The translations under genes were made by a program, and so were the position numbers. From NCBI GenBank assembly GCA_930367215.1, contig OV884059.1, positions 30,309,882 to 30,373,881 of the forward strand: DNA of 64,000 nucleotides. Direction: 5' to 3'. Shown piece by piece: positions 21,650-33,158 of the stretch (positions within the stretch are counted from its first letter, which is position 1; each line of letters begins with the position of its first letter). Source of the DNA: Pollenia angustigena. Its lineage: Eukaryota; Arthropoda; Insecta; Diptera; Polleniidae. The notes under the pieces are model-generated. The model was not told the DNA's origin, did not search any database, and worked only from the letters and a program-made list of their open reading frames with translations.

Positions 21650-22333
21650 ATACGGGATATAAAATTTCTTTATTTTACTTGAGGCATGTGCGAAACATAA
21701 AATTATAGGTGCATGGGCCTGGGTGAATGAGAACATACAAGATGAAAATGTTGGTACTTTTTGTTTTTCAACTGGCGTTTATTGTATTTTCGTTATATTG
21801 GACCTGGAATTATGAAATTAACATGCTTGGATCTGAGTGAATAAGAATCTGTAAGGGGAAGCTTTTGGGAACATTTTTATTCTACAACTGGTACTATTTT
21901 AATTTTCGTCAATATTGGACCTAGAAACATAAAATTTAACAAGAAATGTCCTTAGTGGTTGATAATCTATATGAGGGAACTTTTTGGTACTTTTTTGTTC
22001 TTCAACTGATACTTTTTGAAAAATAAACTTTTATGTCCCTTAACTGGTACTTTTTTAATTTTCGTTAATATTCGACCTAAAAACATAAAATTAAACATAA
22101 AATGTTCTAAGTGGACGAGAATCTTTAAGAGGGAACTTGTTGGAACTTTTTCATTTTCGTTAATTTTCGGCCTCAAAACATAAAATTTAACATAAAATGT
22201 CCTGAGTGGATGAAAATCTTTAAGAGGGAACATTTTGGTACTTTTTCCATAACTGGTATTTTAAGAATTTCCTTTAGTATTGGACCTAGAAACATTTAAT
22301 AAAATCTGCAAGGTCCTGAGTTAATAAGGACAT
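21650..22333. repeat. Left-arm tandem repeats, part 1
   Basis: Degenerate units of about 95-156 bp, each containing 'tattcgacctagaaacat', 'atgtcctgagtgga' and 'aagagggaac'. Landmarks lie at about 21796, 21913, 22069, 22164 and 22279. The ORF 21967-22233 is a reading of the repeat. Confidence 0.8.
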
Positions 22334-22924
22334 ATACACACAGAAAACAAATTGGTTGGGAAACGGTTGCAGTAATAAAATATTGATCAAGTAACATGAT
22401 TTATTATTGCAACTATTAAAAATGTATAGTTCTAACTGATTTTTAATTCTCTTGATTATTAAAGCGTTATTCTAACTGAAATATGATTCCTTCAATTCTT
22501 TTATTAGTTATGATAACTAATTTAATGTAATTCTAAAAATTAGTACAAATGGTTAGAATCACAACCGAATTTATTACAGGGCAATACTGAATATTGGTCA
22601 TTGCAATCAATAATTTGCTTTCGTCAATAAATTTTGTAATATAAATGATTATTCATTTATTGCAGCTAATTATTGATTGTTGGAATAGATTCAATCCGAG
22701 TACAACAAATGAAAATATAATTATTCGGAATTCACAACCAAAAAATAGTTAAAAGCCCCAATTGCTTACTAAATTTTCTGTCAAAACATTTGATAGATTA
22801 AATTTGTTTTTAATATTATATTTAAAAAATATATTTGCGGTCAAAAATGGAAAATGTGAAAAACTTAATAAAAAGGGGTAAGTAATTTACGTATTCTTAT
22901 AGGTATGAACATATACACGTACAT

Positions 22925-24292
22925 TAGAGCGACTCACCAAAAAAAGTGCTCGATGTACCCTCCTAAAAATGAACCTTGGACTTTTTTAAGATGACATTTT
23001 GAATATTTGGGCTCCAGCTTTGACCTCTCGTGAGCTGGACCAGTTTGAAAAAGGGTCTATTTTTGCATGTTTTGTTAATTTAAGAATCGGTTTCCTTACC
23101 AACATATACAAATTGGGTATCGTAAGAAAGGTTTTTTTAAGGCGCCTACAACTTTGTATACAATTTGTCCAAGGACGATCATCCATGTCCTTTTTTTTAA
23201 GGATTTTCTGTAAAAAAAAACGGTTTTTGAATTTTTTGTTCGGGGTTGTTTGTAATAAAAGTGCCAAATTAACATATTTTAATCTTTAGTCGATTTAATT
23301 AAATACGTGTCTCAGCTTTTTTTGAAATTCGTGCTAGATCGCGTTTTGACTAAAGTGCAGTGGGGTGGTAACCCTTCGTTTTAAATAGGGCATTATGGGT
23401 ATTAAATTTTTTCTTTTGCGAAGTACATCATATTTTTACGTTAGTAATTTATATTTTTGCAAATTAGATGCATTTTACACGGTTCTTTGGAATATATATA
23501 AATGCAATTTTGAAGTTGCTCTAATATGATAGCGGATTGAGTTTCTAGATCATGTATGGATGAAAATGGAACTAAAGAATGAAAAAAAGAAATGATCCAC
23601 AATTGAATTTTTTTTTAATTTGCGAAAAAAATATGCCGCCAAAAAGTCGTGGATCATTTCTTTTTTTTTCCGGTATCATATTAGAGTTACTACAAAATTG
23701 CATTTATATAAATTCCAGAGCACCGTGTAAAATGTACTAATTTGCAAAAATCTACAATATTTACATACAAAGATGATATACTTGCCAAAAGATAAAATTT
23801 GATACCCATATTGCCCTATTTTAAACGAAGGGTTGCCACCTCATTGCATTTTTTTCAAAACGCGAACTAGCACGATTTTCAAAAAAAGCTGGGACACGTA
23901 TTTAATTAAAGTGACTGAAGATTAAAATATGTTAATTTGGCACTTTTATTACAAACAACCCCGAACAAAAAATTCAAAAACCGTTTTTTTTTACAGAAAA
24001 TCCTTAAAAAAAAGGACATGGATGATCGTCCTTGGACAAATTGTATACACAGTTGGACGCGCCTTAAAAAACCCTTTCTTACGATACCCAATTTGTTTAT
24101 ATTGGTAAGGAAACAGATTCTTAAATTAACAAAACATGCAAAAATAGACCCCTTTTCAAACTGGTCCAGCTCACGAGAGGTCAAAGCGGGAGCTGAAATA
24201 TTCAAAATGTCATCTTAAAAAAGTCCAATGTTAATTTTTAGGAGGGTACATCGAGCACGAATTTTGCTTCCATACAACTTGAGTCGCTCTAA
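22925..24292. mobile_element. 1.37-kb palindromic foldback MITE, target ACGTACAT
   Basis: Ends TAGAGCGACTCA and perfect inverse, flanked by ACGTACAT at 22917-22924 and 24293-24300. Two arms of about 600 bp are near-identical inverted copies around a ~145-bp spacer that holds its own small palindrome ('gaaatgatccac' / 'gtggatcatttc'). The matching ORFs in the two arms (22999-23289 plus; 24205-23906 minus) are the same sequence read twice; I do not call a gene. The 8-bp duplication suggests hAT transposase mobilised it. Confidence 0.85.
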
Positions 24293-24339
24293 CGTACATA
24301 CATATGTATGTATGAATGTATGTATTATTTTTTGTAGCC

Positions 24340-24640
24340 TGCAAATTATATTGGACTTCTTAATTCATTTTGATCCTAGACTGATCCAATGTAGTGCAAG
24401 TATGGACCATGTCATTATTAAAAAGAGTTTGCAGTGAAACGACATGTCTTCGTTTTTTAACGACATGTTTTCGTTTTGAAACGATTTCAAAGCTAATCCT
24501 CTGGAGTATACATTGGAGTAGTTTTAAGACTTCCCCTTTGTAATGCAAGCTGGGATATATGGTCCTGCCCTAGGACATCGTACTGTAAAATAACCCATTT
24601 TTTCCATTCATTGAGATTACCTTTGGACAAGTCCTTGCCC
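24340..24640. repeat. Diverged relative of the TA-target MITE at 34600-35184
   Basis: 'atatggtcctgccctaggac' with 'catcgta' matches 'tatggtcccctcctaggac' at 35050-35070, and both have 'ggagta.ttttggagtag'-like blocks upstream. The ends are not recognisable. Confidence 0.4.
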
Positions 24641-24958
24641 CTTATGGGCTACATTTGACCGGTTAAAAAAAATATATTGATAACGGCAATCAAATCTCTT
24701 GTTATGGACACCAATTATGTGTTAATTCAGTTGCACCTATCAGTTATTCGGGTATAAGCACAATTTTGTTTCTAATAATCAATATCTGTTGTTATGACTG
24801 ATAGTGTACTAAAATTCAAATGTTGCTATCAAACCTATTATGCTAAGCAACGAAATTTTCAGTTATTGGAACCGAATTGTGTGATAGTACATGCAACCGA
24901 CGAAATTCGATTGGCGCCAAATTCGGTTGTGATCACGAATCTGTTTCCTCTGTGTAGG

Positions 24959-25377
24959 TGAAATCTTTTTGGTTGTTTTTCGTTTTTTAACTGGTACTTT
25001 TTCAATTTTAGTTAATATTCGACCAAAAACATAAAATGTCCTATAATCTATAAGAGGGAATTTGTTGGTACTTTTTTGAATTACTGGTACTTTTTGAGTT
25101 ACCGTTAGTATTGGACCCAGAAAAATTTAATTAAATATGCAAGGTCCTGAGTGAATGAGAATCTCTAAGAGGGATGTTTTTTGTACTTTTTCGTTCTTTA
25201 ACTATTACTTTTTTAATTATCGTTAATATTCGACATTGAAACATATAATTAAACATAATGTCTTGAGTGGATGAGAATCTATAAGAGGGAACTTTTTGGA
25301 ACTTTTTTCCTTAACTGGTATTTTTTGAATTTCCGTTAGTATTGGACAACATTAAATTAAACATGCAAGGTATGAAG
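24959..25377. repeat. Left-arm tandem repeats, part 2
   Basis: Continuation of the ~95-155 bp units, with 'aaggtcctgagtgaatgaga' near 25140 and 'gtcttgagtggatgagaat' near 25260. It ends at the MITE at 25378. Confidence 0.75.
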
Positions 25378-25673
25378 CAAGGCGAATTCATACAAGGTGG
25401 TCTTATTTTGAAAACGTTTTACAACACTGTAAAATATTTTAACATTGTGTCACAAATTCAAACATATTTTTGATTTTGTTTTTATATTAAATTGTGTTTT
25501 TTTGAAATGTTATAACTTAAAAAAGTTTTAAATTTCACAATTTTAATCGAAAATTATAGAATTTAGTTAAGATTCCCTGGAACCAACAGGACGGTATACC
25601 ATTTTGACACAAGGTTAGTAATCAGCTGTTGCTTACGTAGCAAGATAAGTTCACCTGGTGTAAATTCGCCTTG
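25378..25673. mobile_element. 296-bp hAT-type MITE, target GTATGAAG
   Basis: Ends CAAGGCGAATT and inverse, extended imperfectly to about 24 bp (including 'aggtgg/cacctg'). Flanked by GTATGAAG at 25370-25377 and 25674-25681, a perfect 8-bp duplication. It sits at the inner edge of the left Foldback-like arm. Confidence 0.85.
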
Positions 25674-25681
25674 GTATGAAG

Positions 25682-26953
25682 TATTAATAAATAAATAAAG
25701 TTAAGTTTTCTAAGCACTACCTGCCTGAAATAAATATTTTTGTTTGCTTATAAAAATATTATTATTTTTCTTTACAATGCTTTTGCCGCAACCGCTTTTA
25801 AGGTAAATATAGCTTATAAAAACCTGACCCTATTTACTTTGAATACCCTTCTTGTGACCCCATTTCTTTAAAAAAAATCCCCTTTTTGTGACCCTTTTAG
25901 AAAATAACCAACGGCAACGCTGAAGGTCAACAAAGTTTGTGTTAATATTGATATAAATATTTCATGTGTTTGTTTTTTTTTTGCATCCTTAAATAAGTAA
26001 AACAACGTATTTTAATAAAAAAAAACTTAATAATCTCTAAACATGAAGTTTTAACTAAATACACATATAGAAAGCCTTATTTGTACAGTTCTTTAAAGCA
26101 CAAATGAAATTGGATTTTATGAAAAAGAAAACATAAATATTTTTTGCATACATGCAAACATTATTATTAAAAGATAAATATTAAAACATGAAGGTAGTAA
26201 ATAGATTTTTATGACTAAATCTATGTTTATGATTAAACAAGAGAAACTGAGCCCATTGACATGTCATTTTGATAGCATATACACATAAATTTATGCACAC
26301 ACTTACACGTACAAATACATGTTTAAGTATGTGTATGAACAAAGTTAGCCTACATGCATATTTTTTGATTGATTGCCAAGCCATTTCATTATAAAATCTG
26401 TGTGTGTTAATGAATGATTGTAAATGTAAAACAATCTCTTTATTTCACTAAAAACATTGTTCATTAATTTACTAATACATTCACAACAAATTAAATACAC
26501 ACACACACACACTAGTAAATGAAACCCGTGGTTAACATGTAACCAAAACAGAAACACCTAAATAAACATTTCCATTTATTCATTTGTGTCCTTGTTGCCA
26601 ACTTTTCTTTGACTTAAGCTAAAATTTCAAAATTTTTGTTTTCCACTAACATGCCTTAGCTGTCGAATTACATTTGTTACACTTTTCGCTATGTTAGTCT
26701 GTGTGTGTATTGGGCTGTGTGCGTTTTAGATGAAATTAACATGATGGCATACAGTAAATTGTTGACTAACGACTTTTCAATGATAAACAAACAAACAAAC
26801 AAACGAACAATGACAAAACAGACAAAAAAAAAAACATTTTGCTAGGCCACGATTTTTGTACTGCTGAAAGACGCTGAGTTTTTTATACCGCATTTTAGGA
26901 TGTTTTAAGGATAAAGAGACAAGAACTCTTGTTTTTCTTTCTAGCTCAAAAAT
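25682..26953. other. Core of the Foldback-like structure, left part; no gene seen
   Basis: AT-rich, non-repetitive by eye, with a short (CA)n near 26500 and 'acaaacaaacaaac' near 26788. The minus ORFs at 26181-26557 are unrecognised. A pyrimidine tract and AG (26933-26944) precede the small ORF that follows. Confidence 0.4.
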
Positions 26954-27094
26954 ATGCTTCTACAATCATTTTCCATTTTGATGGCCCTACAAGGATTCAT
27001 AAAATGTCAAGAGTCTATAACGACTACTGATGATACTGCGACTACTGCTGCTCCTTCCACTGACGGCACTGTTTGCTTATTTATATGTCTCTAA
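26954..27094 (+). CDS. Candidate small secreted peptide ORF (46 aa)
   Basis: ATG at 26954, stop TAA 27092-27094. Residues 1-18 (MLLQSFSILMALQGFIKC) look like a signal peptide. A short Thr/Ala-rich stretch follows (TTTDDTATTAAPSTDG), then a Cys-containing end (VCLFICL). A good splice acceptor (tttttctttctag, AG at 26943-26944) lies 9 bases upstream of the ATG, so the ORF may be a downstream exon with the leader exon elsewhere. Secreted salivary or seminal peptides of flies have this general make-up, but I recognise no family. It lies in the core between the inverted arms and could be chance. Confidence 0.35.
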   Translation: MLLQSFSILMALQGFIKCQESITTTDDTATTAAPSTDGTVCLFICL

Positions 27095-27365
27095 ATTTAA
27101 AGCGCTTAAAACAACGAAAAACAAAATTCCTTAGATTTAGAAAAACCTTAGAAGTTAAAAAAAATTTATGTAAAAATCTAAGGAATCTAATGTTTGCATT
27201 AGCTGTGAGTTGATGTGTCGAAACAGAAAAGAAGGCAAAAAAGGTTAGATGCTTAACTATACAACCGTTAAAATGAGTTAATAAAATATTTAAATATACC
27301 CCAAACACAAGCATGATAGCATTCATACACATGCAAACATGAATAATACACACATTGTTTATGTT

Positions 27366-27399
27366 TGTATGTATGTATGTATGTATGTATGTATGTATG

Positions 27400-27429
<30 letters not shown>
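27366..27429. repeat. (TATG)n microsatellite
   Basis: About 16 units. The minus-strand ORFs through it (His-Thr-Tyr-Ile repeats) are artefacts. Confidence 0.95.
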
Positions 27430-27430
<1 letters not shown>

Positions 27431-27606
27431 GTAGTTGTAAGTATAATGAGAACAAACATCCACTCAAAATTTCCATATGTGTTTTAGAAGAGACATAATG
27501 AAATTATGTCAAGTGTCATGACATTAGTATGATGCTGTTATTGTTGTTTGTTGGCTTGACTCAACTCAACTTGGTTTTTCGTTACGTTTTGTCTGTTATT
27601 TGGCTA

Positions 27607-27828
27607 CTATGAAAGATATTCTGCATGTCTGTATGTGTTTTTTAGTGATGGTAAGAAAATCAATTGTTTACATTCGCGAATAAGAATATCTGCTCCAATA
27701 CGAATATCTAATCTGAATTTTAGCGGCACTCCACATTTTAAACTAAATTGAAAAAATCTTCCGTTATAAACGTTTATTCCCTTCGATCCTTTCAGGAGCA
27801 TTGGGCCTTCCATTTGCGTTGATAACAA
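27607..27828 (-). other. Unrecognised ORF (73 aa), protein-like composition
   Basis: Minus-strand frame with mixed composition (NVYNGRFFQFSLKCGVPLKF), open upstream to the edge of the dispersed repeat at 27847. I cannot assign it. It could be a relic exon of an unidentified transposon or host gene in the core of the Foldback-like structure. Confidence 0.25.
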
Positions 27829-27846
27829 TAAATTGTAAAAAAATTC

Positions 27847-28145
27847 ATCAGAGCAAGTTAAACTCTCTTTTTGGTTTAAAATGTGTTTAAACCAACAAAT
27901 CTATAAATAACTAAATAAATAAACCACATTTAAACGCATAAAATTGGGCGTTTAAACTACCAATACAGACCATATGAATTCGATAAGATTTATCGTAGTG
28001 CTGCCACATACTATTTTTTTTAACCACATATAATACATGGGACACTGATTTATGGTTGTTGAGTTTAAACTACATATAAATTCAAGTTTAGTTCAACTAA
28101 ACGAGCGTTTAAGCCATCAGTGATTTATTAGCCATAAGTGTATTT
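27847..28145. repeat. Dispersed repeat S, copy 1
   Basis: Opens 'agagcaagttaaactctctt' and includes 'ttgggcgtttaaactaccaa' and 'acatgggacactgattta'. It matches 40036-40300 with roughly nine of ten bases. Several 'gtttaaac' palindromes lie within. Class unknown. Confidence 0.75.
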
Positions 28146-28319
28146 AATAAAACAAGTGTTTGTCCAGTAATCGAAATTCGACCATAATTATTTATAAATG
28201 AATTTACAAATTTCGGGCATTGCTCTTTTCCATCTTAGGGAATAGATTTGGCGAGGGACCAACCTCTGTTGCATATGTTATTTATCACTCAAGACTGCAA
28301 ATGTTCAATAATATAACAA

Positions 28320-29790
28320 AAATAAAAAAGGACCAATTAAAAAACAAAAAAGAACCTAAAAGTCTCCTCTAAAAGTTTCTCAATTGCTCTGGACTCCCCA
28401 AGTTGAGTTTTATTAATCTTGGTTTAGTATTTATAAAAACTCCAAAAGTACCAGTTAAAGAACGAAAAAGTACCAGAGAGATCCCTCTTAGAAATTCTCA
28501 TTCACTCAGGACCTTGCATATTTAATTTTATGTTTATAGGTCCGATACAAACGGAAACTCAAAAAGGACCAGTTAAGGAAAAAAGTACCAAAATGTTCCC
28601 TCTTATAGATTCTCATCCACTCAGGACATTGCATGTTTAATTTAATATTTCTAGTTCGAATATTAACGAAAATTAAAAAAGTACGAGTTAAAGAACGAAA
28701 AAGTACCAAAAAGATCTCTCTTAGGCCCGTTGTCACAACTTACCGATAGCTAAAGGTAAGATTTTATCGGCCGTATAAAAAGTGTTCCATTAAAACAACT
28801 TTACTTTAACCTACCAGGTAGGATTAACCTTAATCTACTTTATCGCTCACTTTAGGTTTAAGTAAAGTTTTAATAATGGAACACTTTTTAACGGGCCATT
28901 TCAAGTCTACTTTAAGCTATCGGTAAGTTGTGAAAACGGGCCTTAGACATTCTCATTCACTTATTAACAGACTAACGGAAATTCAAAATGGTACGAATTA
29001 AAGAACAAAAAGCTTATTGTTCAAAAAGGACCAATTAAAGAACAAAAAAGTAACAAAAAAATTCCCTCTTATAGATTCTCATCCACTCAGGACATTTTAT
29101 GTTTCTAGGTCGAATATTAACGAAGAATAAAAAAAGTACCAGTAAAAAAACGATTAAGAACCAAAAAGATCCATCTAAGAGATTCTCTTTCACTCAAGGC
29201 CATGCATGTTTAATTTTATGGTTCTAGGTCGAATACTAACGAAAATTCAATAAGTACCAGTAAAGGGGAAAAGGTACCAAAAAGTTCCCTCTTATTGATT
29301 CTCATCCACTAAATACATATTGTGTTTAATTTTATAATTCTAGTTTGTATACTTACGGTAATTCAAAATGGTACCAAATAAAGAACAAAAAGTTTATTGT
29401 TCAAAAAGGACCAATTAAAAATCAAAAAGTACCAAAAATTTTCCGCTTATAGATTCTTGTCTACTCAGGACATTGAATGTTTAATTTTATATTTATTGGT
29501 CGAATAATAACGAAAATTAAAAAAGTACCAGTAACAGAACGAAAAAGTACCAAAACCTCCACTTACTGATTTTTATTAACTCAGGACCGTGCATTTTTTA
29601 TTTTTATGTTTCCAGGTCCAATGTAACGAAAATTCAAAAAGCACCTGTTAAAGAACGAAAACGTACCAAAAAGATCTCTCCAAGAGATTCTCATTGACTC
29701 AGGACCCTGCATATGTAATTCTAACTTCAATATTATAGAAAATTCAAAAAATACTACATGCAGCAAGAAAAAGTTAAAAAAAACACGAAA
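28320..29790. repeat. Right-arm tandem repeats (inverse orientation)
   Basis: Units contain 'gttccctcttatagattc', 'atccactcaggaca' and 'aggtcgaatattaacg', the reverse complement of the left-arm unit, at about 28540, 28650, 29106, 29225, 29341, 29497, 29612 and 29725. The ORFs at 28506-28736 and 29581-29766 are readings of the repeat. A Harbinger-type MITE is inserted at 28724. Confidence 0.8.
28724..28942. mobile_element. PIF/Harbinger-type foldback MITE, copy 2
   Basis: GGCCCGTTGTCACAACTTAC and inverse ends, TTA at 28721-28723 and 28943-28945. 219 bp, inserted in a satellite unit of the right arm. Confidence 0.88.
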
Positions 29791-30691
29791 TTTAATTTCC
29801 CGAAACGAAATTTAGTTTTCCGTATTTCCCCTTTTTGATACTTTTTTCTCCCCACTGAATTATCAAACATTTCATTATTGTATTTCAATAATATTAAATA
29901 AAAAATAGTACCAAGAATAGGGAGGATTTTCACTCCTTAAACGATTGAGTGTGCTACTTTTTAGATAAGTTACGAATTTGGGATAATCTTTATTTCTACG
30001 CTTATTGGTTTAAAAGACAGATAAGGATAGAAATGAGTTCCAAAATACAGGTTATGCCCGTTTACTCCTTAAAGAGACGAGTTAAAAATAGTTCCAGACA
30101 CCTGTCCGCTTGTATAAAACGATAAGTATATTTTTTTTGTATCTGCTTTAGTTCTGAAGATATGATGTTACCGAATTTACCCATTTTTACCCTTTTTACC
30201 CCAGACTTTAATAAAATATATCGAGGGTTATTTTTCAAATAGTGCTATCAGTAAAATCACAATTTCACAGGAGAGTGAAAAAACTGATTTTTTCGATAAC
30301 TCTAAGGGCCATTATTACAACTTGAAGTTAGCTTAAGTTAAGATTAAATTGACAGATAATAATGTGTTATCTGTCAAAAAGCGTCGGTTAACTGTCGGAT
30401 AACAGCTAACGCCAATATTAATTTTTTCTTAATTCCAGATATTCGCGCTTTTATGTCTGATAGCACTATTTACAAATTAAAATTTTATCGATTTGAACAT
30501 TGAAATAAGCAGATAGCACTATTTGAACAAAAATTAAAATGAGCTGTAATGAAAACTATTTGAGATTTTAGTTAAAGTTCCACGAATTTTTATTAAAATA
30601 ATTAGTAAAATTGAAAGAAACGCGTAATCATGTTAAAATTTTACACCAACGCTTATTGAAAAGCAATAAATAATTAAACTTTAACCACATA

Positions 30692-32344
30692 CAGTTATGT
30701 GAAAAATAATAGGGACAGTGCCCACCCAAACTTACATTATGTTTAAAACCGAATAAAAAATCGAAAATTCTTTCTTGTTTAAACGATTTATTTTTTCTTA
30801 AACGGTGAAAAAACGACTAATAACAAAATGTTTGATATTCCTATAATATATTTTGATTTTTTTGTGATTTTGTATGAATTTATATAGTTTAACGTGTGAA
30901 AAAATATAAGGACACTTCATGAAATCTTAAAGCTATAACAAACTTGAGTAAAACTAAATAGATATTTATATTGAATATTGTTGGGTAAAGCCTAAGTGCC
31001 ACACTAGTACTTTGTTGCGGATCCTTTGCTGCACATCTTCTAGGCATTGAGTCGACCAAATTTTGACAAACATGTAGCGGTATTGCGTTCCACGCATCCT
31101 GTATAAGATTCCAAAGCTCGTCGCAATTTGATGGACAATTTCCCCTGATTGCCCTTTTAACTTCGTTCCACAAATTTTCAATTGGGTTCAAATCAGGGGA
31201 CTGTGCTGGCCATTCTAAAACATTGATTTTGTTGTCCAGGAACCACTTCTTTGTGTACTTTACCGTATGCTTTGGGTCGTTATCCTGCTGGAAGACCCAT
31301 TTGAGTGGCATATTTTCGTCGGCATACGGCAGCATTGTATTTTTTAAAATTTCAGTGTAATCAGCCGATTTCATTATATTCTGGATACGATATAGAGGAC
31401 CCACACCATAATAAGAGAATGAACCCCATACCATGATGCTACCACCACCATGTTTAACTGTCTTTAAAGTATATTTTGGATTGAATTCTTGATGGATAGG
31501 TCTTCTTACGTGGTGGACACCTCTGTCAGAAGAAAACAAGTTTACTTTTGTTTCATCGGACCACAGAATGTTACGCCATTTTTCTTTAGGCCAATTGCTA
31601 TGATTTTTAGCAAACTCTAATCTTTGTTTTATATTCTTTTTGGATAACAATGGCACTTTTCTTGCACTACGGGCTCTAAATTCCTCAGCGATGAGTGTTT
31701 TTCGAATTGTTGATGTGTCAACGTCAATGTTCAAATAATTTTTGATTCGTTTAGATGTGATAAATGGATATTTTTTCACGCATCGAATGATTCTTCTCTT
31801 TATAGCAGGTGTAATTTTTGGTTTTCTACCACGGGTTTCATCCTTGGGAATCCATTTAATAGCATTTTTGACCATCGTTTTTGAAATACAAAGCATTTGT
31901 GCAATTTTTCTGTACGAATGTCCACTTTTACTTAAATTTTTAATATTATTTCGAGTAGCGTTGTCGAAATGCGTATTTCTACCCATATTTGCATAAATAG
32001 TTACAAAATTGCAATTTATTAAGCAAGTAATGTGAAGCGATGAATTTGTTTTACTCAGTTACTTAAAAAGAAAAAGTATTTTTAATTTTTATTATTGTAT
32101 TTTTACCAAAACGAAAAACTGTCCTTATTATTTTTCACAGCAGAAATCGCGCACTTTACAAAAAAAAAAATAATTTGTTATCAAAACGAAAGAAGAAGAA
32201 ACACAAATTGTAACGGGATTTCTTAATGTTGTTTACAAACATTGCAAACATACTCTCTTTTATCACAAATTCTTTCATTTTAGATGAATTAGTATACACC
32301 AAAGACGGTGAATACTACTGTCCTTATTATTTTTCACATAACTG
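30692..32344 (-). mobile_element. Tc1-type transposon, 1653 bp, IR/DR ends, TA target
   Basis: Outer repeats CAGTTATGTGAAAAATAATA(R)GGACAGT are inverted at 30692 and 32344, flanked by TA (30690-30691; 32345-32346). A second, imperfect copy lies about 200 bp inside each end: 'gtgtgaaaaaatataaggac' near 30894 and the inverse 'gtccttattatttttcacag' near 32120. This double-repeat (IR/DR) layout is that of Sleeping Beauty-type Tc1 elements. The gene inside is nearly intact, so this is the youngest-looking autonomous-type element in the window. Confidence 0.9.
30889..31986 (-). CDS. Tc1-type DD34E transposase, C-terminus frameshifted
   Basis: 365-codon ORF from ATG at 31986. Residues 1-110 hold the paired helix-turn-helix DNA-binding domain with the linker RGRKPK (62-67). 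The catalytic residues are all present: D144 (LWSDETKVNLF), D235 (VFQQDNDPKHT) and E270 (PDLNPIENLW), with 34 residues between the last two. The expected ending after MPRRCAA (residue 320) would be a short '...KGSATKY' stop. Those codons exist but out of frame, so a small deletion shifts the reading and adds about 45 foreign residues encoded by the 3' leader and inner repeat. Typical family length is about 340 residues. Activity is doubtful but the core is complete. Confidence 0.93.
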   Translation of the reverse strand: MGRNTHFDNATRNNIKNLSKSGHSYRKIAQMLCISKTMVKNAIKWIPKDETRGRKPKITPAIKRRIIRCVKKYPFITSKRIKNYLNIDVDTSTIRKTLIAEEFRARSARKVPLLSKKNIKQRLEFAKNHSNWPKEKWRNILWSDETKVNLFSSDRGVHHVRRPIHQEFNPKYTLKTVKHGGGSIMVWGSFSYYGVGPLYRIQNIMKSADYTEILKNTMLPYADENMPLKWVFQQDNDPKHTVKYTKKWFLDNKINVLEWPAQSPDLNPIENLWNEVKRAIRGNCPSNCDELWNLIQDAWNAIPLHVCQNLVDSMPRRCAAKDPQQSTSVALRLYPTIFNINIYLVLLKFVIALRFHEVSLYFFTR

Positions 32345-32807
32345 TATTTTAAAATATCATAAAAATAATGATATTCTTGCGAAATAGCAGACTTCAATGA
32401 TTTGGAAATGCATCCGTTTGCAGATTGTAAGGGTTTCGCTTCTTTTTATATGATTGTTGCACAGTGTGGGAAATTTGGAAAAAAATGGAAATAATTCTAT
32501 ATTTTATAAACAGTTGGTCCGATTGGAATGCAGTTTGAGGTAACAATTAAAATGTTGTAGTCAAGTTTAAGTCGTGGATTAGAGGTCTATAGACTTAGCA
32601 GGAGAGGTTCTATAGGTTCCCAAATTAGGACATCTCGGGTATAACAAAAACTAAAAACGATCCTTAATTCTAGCTGGATGCTAAAAATAATTTTTTAGTG
32701 AAATGCGCTTGCCGAGTTCTTCATAATTATAATTGTCTAGTATTTTAGAATTGTAAGACTCAAATTTATCATAATTTGTTTAAAATATTTTTTTTGTGAA
32801 TTATCAA

Positions 32808-33010
32808 CAAGATTTAGTTTGTCGTGCCTTATTCCCAATTTTTTTTTTTTTTTTTGATAAAAACGCTGAAATTTATTGTTGATGGGATAAGCTATTCCTA
32901 TACGCATTTCACTGGTTTCCTAGGCAGATCATCAGGAAACTTCATCCAAAGATTTTAGAAAAACTAAAAATATTATACTAATAAATTCGCTTAACAGTTT
33001 TATTTGTATA
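32808..33010. repeat. Dispersed repeat R, copy 3 (inverted)
   Basis: Reverse-complement match to 7700-7870 (for example 'atttattgttgatgggataa'). Next to it, in direct orientation, is 'ttcgcttaacagttttattt', the empty-site version of the sequence around 7460-7472. The two halves are therefore rearranged relative to copies 1 and 2. Confidence 0.65.
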
Positions 33011-33158
33011 ATAAATAGCATGCAACTGTTGGCCATGACTTCGTCTGAGGTGGTCATTTCGGACGGTCTAATTTTGGGCGACTCGTTCGAGTTTGTATGA
33101 CCCGATATGCTTATAATAATTGTGCAATATGAATACTAAGACCCGTGCTTGGTAGCCA

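Larger units (their letters stand above)
22334..24958. mobile_element. ACACAGAaaAC-ended element splitting the left-arm repeats
   Basis: Left end ACACAGAAAACAAATT and the inverse of the right end ACACAGAGGAAACAGATT match at about 14 of 16 positions. Satellite units lie on both outer sides, so this block was inserted into the array. About 1.25 kb remains once the palindrome at 22925-24292 is removed. No target duplication could be fixed, and there is no coding. Confidence 0.5.

Noticed and set aside
22986..24218. Four overlapping ORFs of 93-99 codons on both strands
   Set aside because: They are two readings of each near-identical palindrome arm; no motif recognised, so not called as genes.
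27081..27476. 131-residue minus-strand ORF
   Set aside because: Its middle is a translation of the (TATG)n microsatellite; composition and position argue against a gene.
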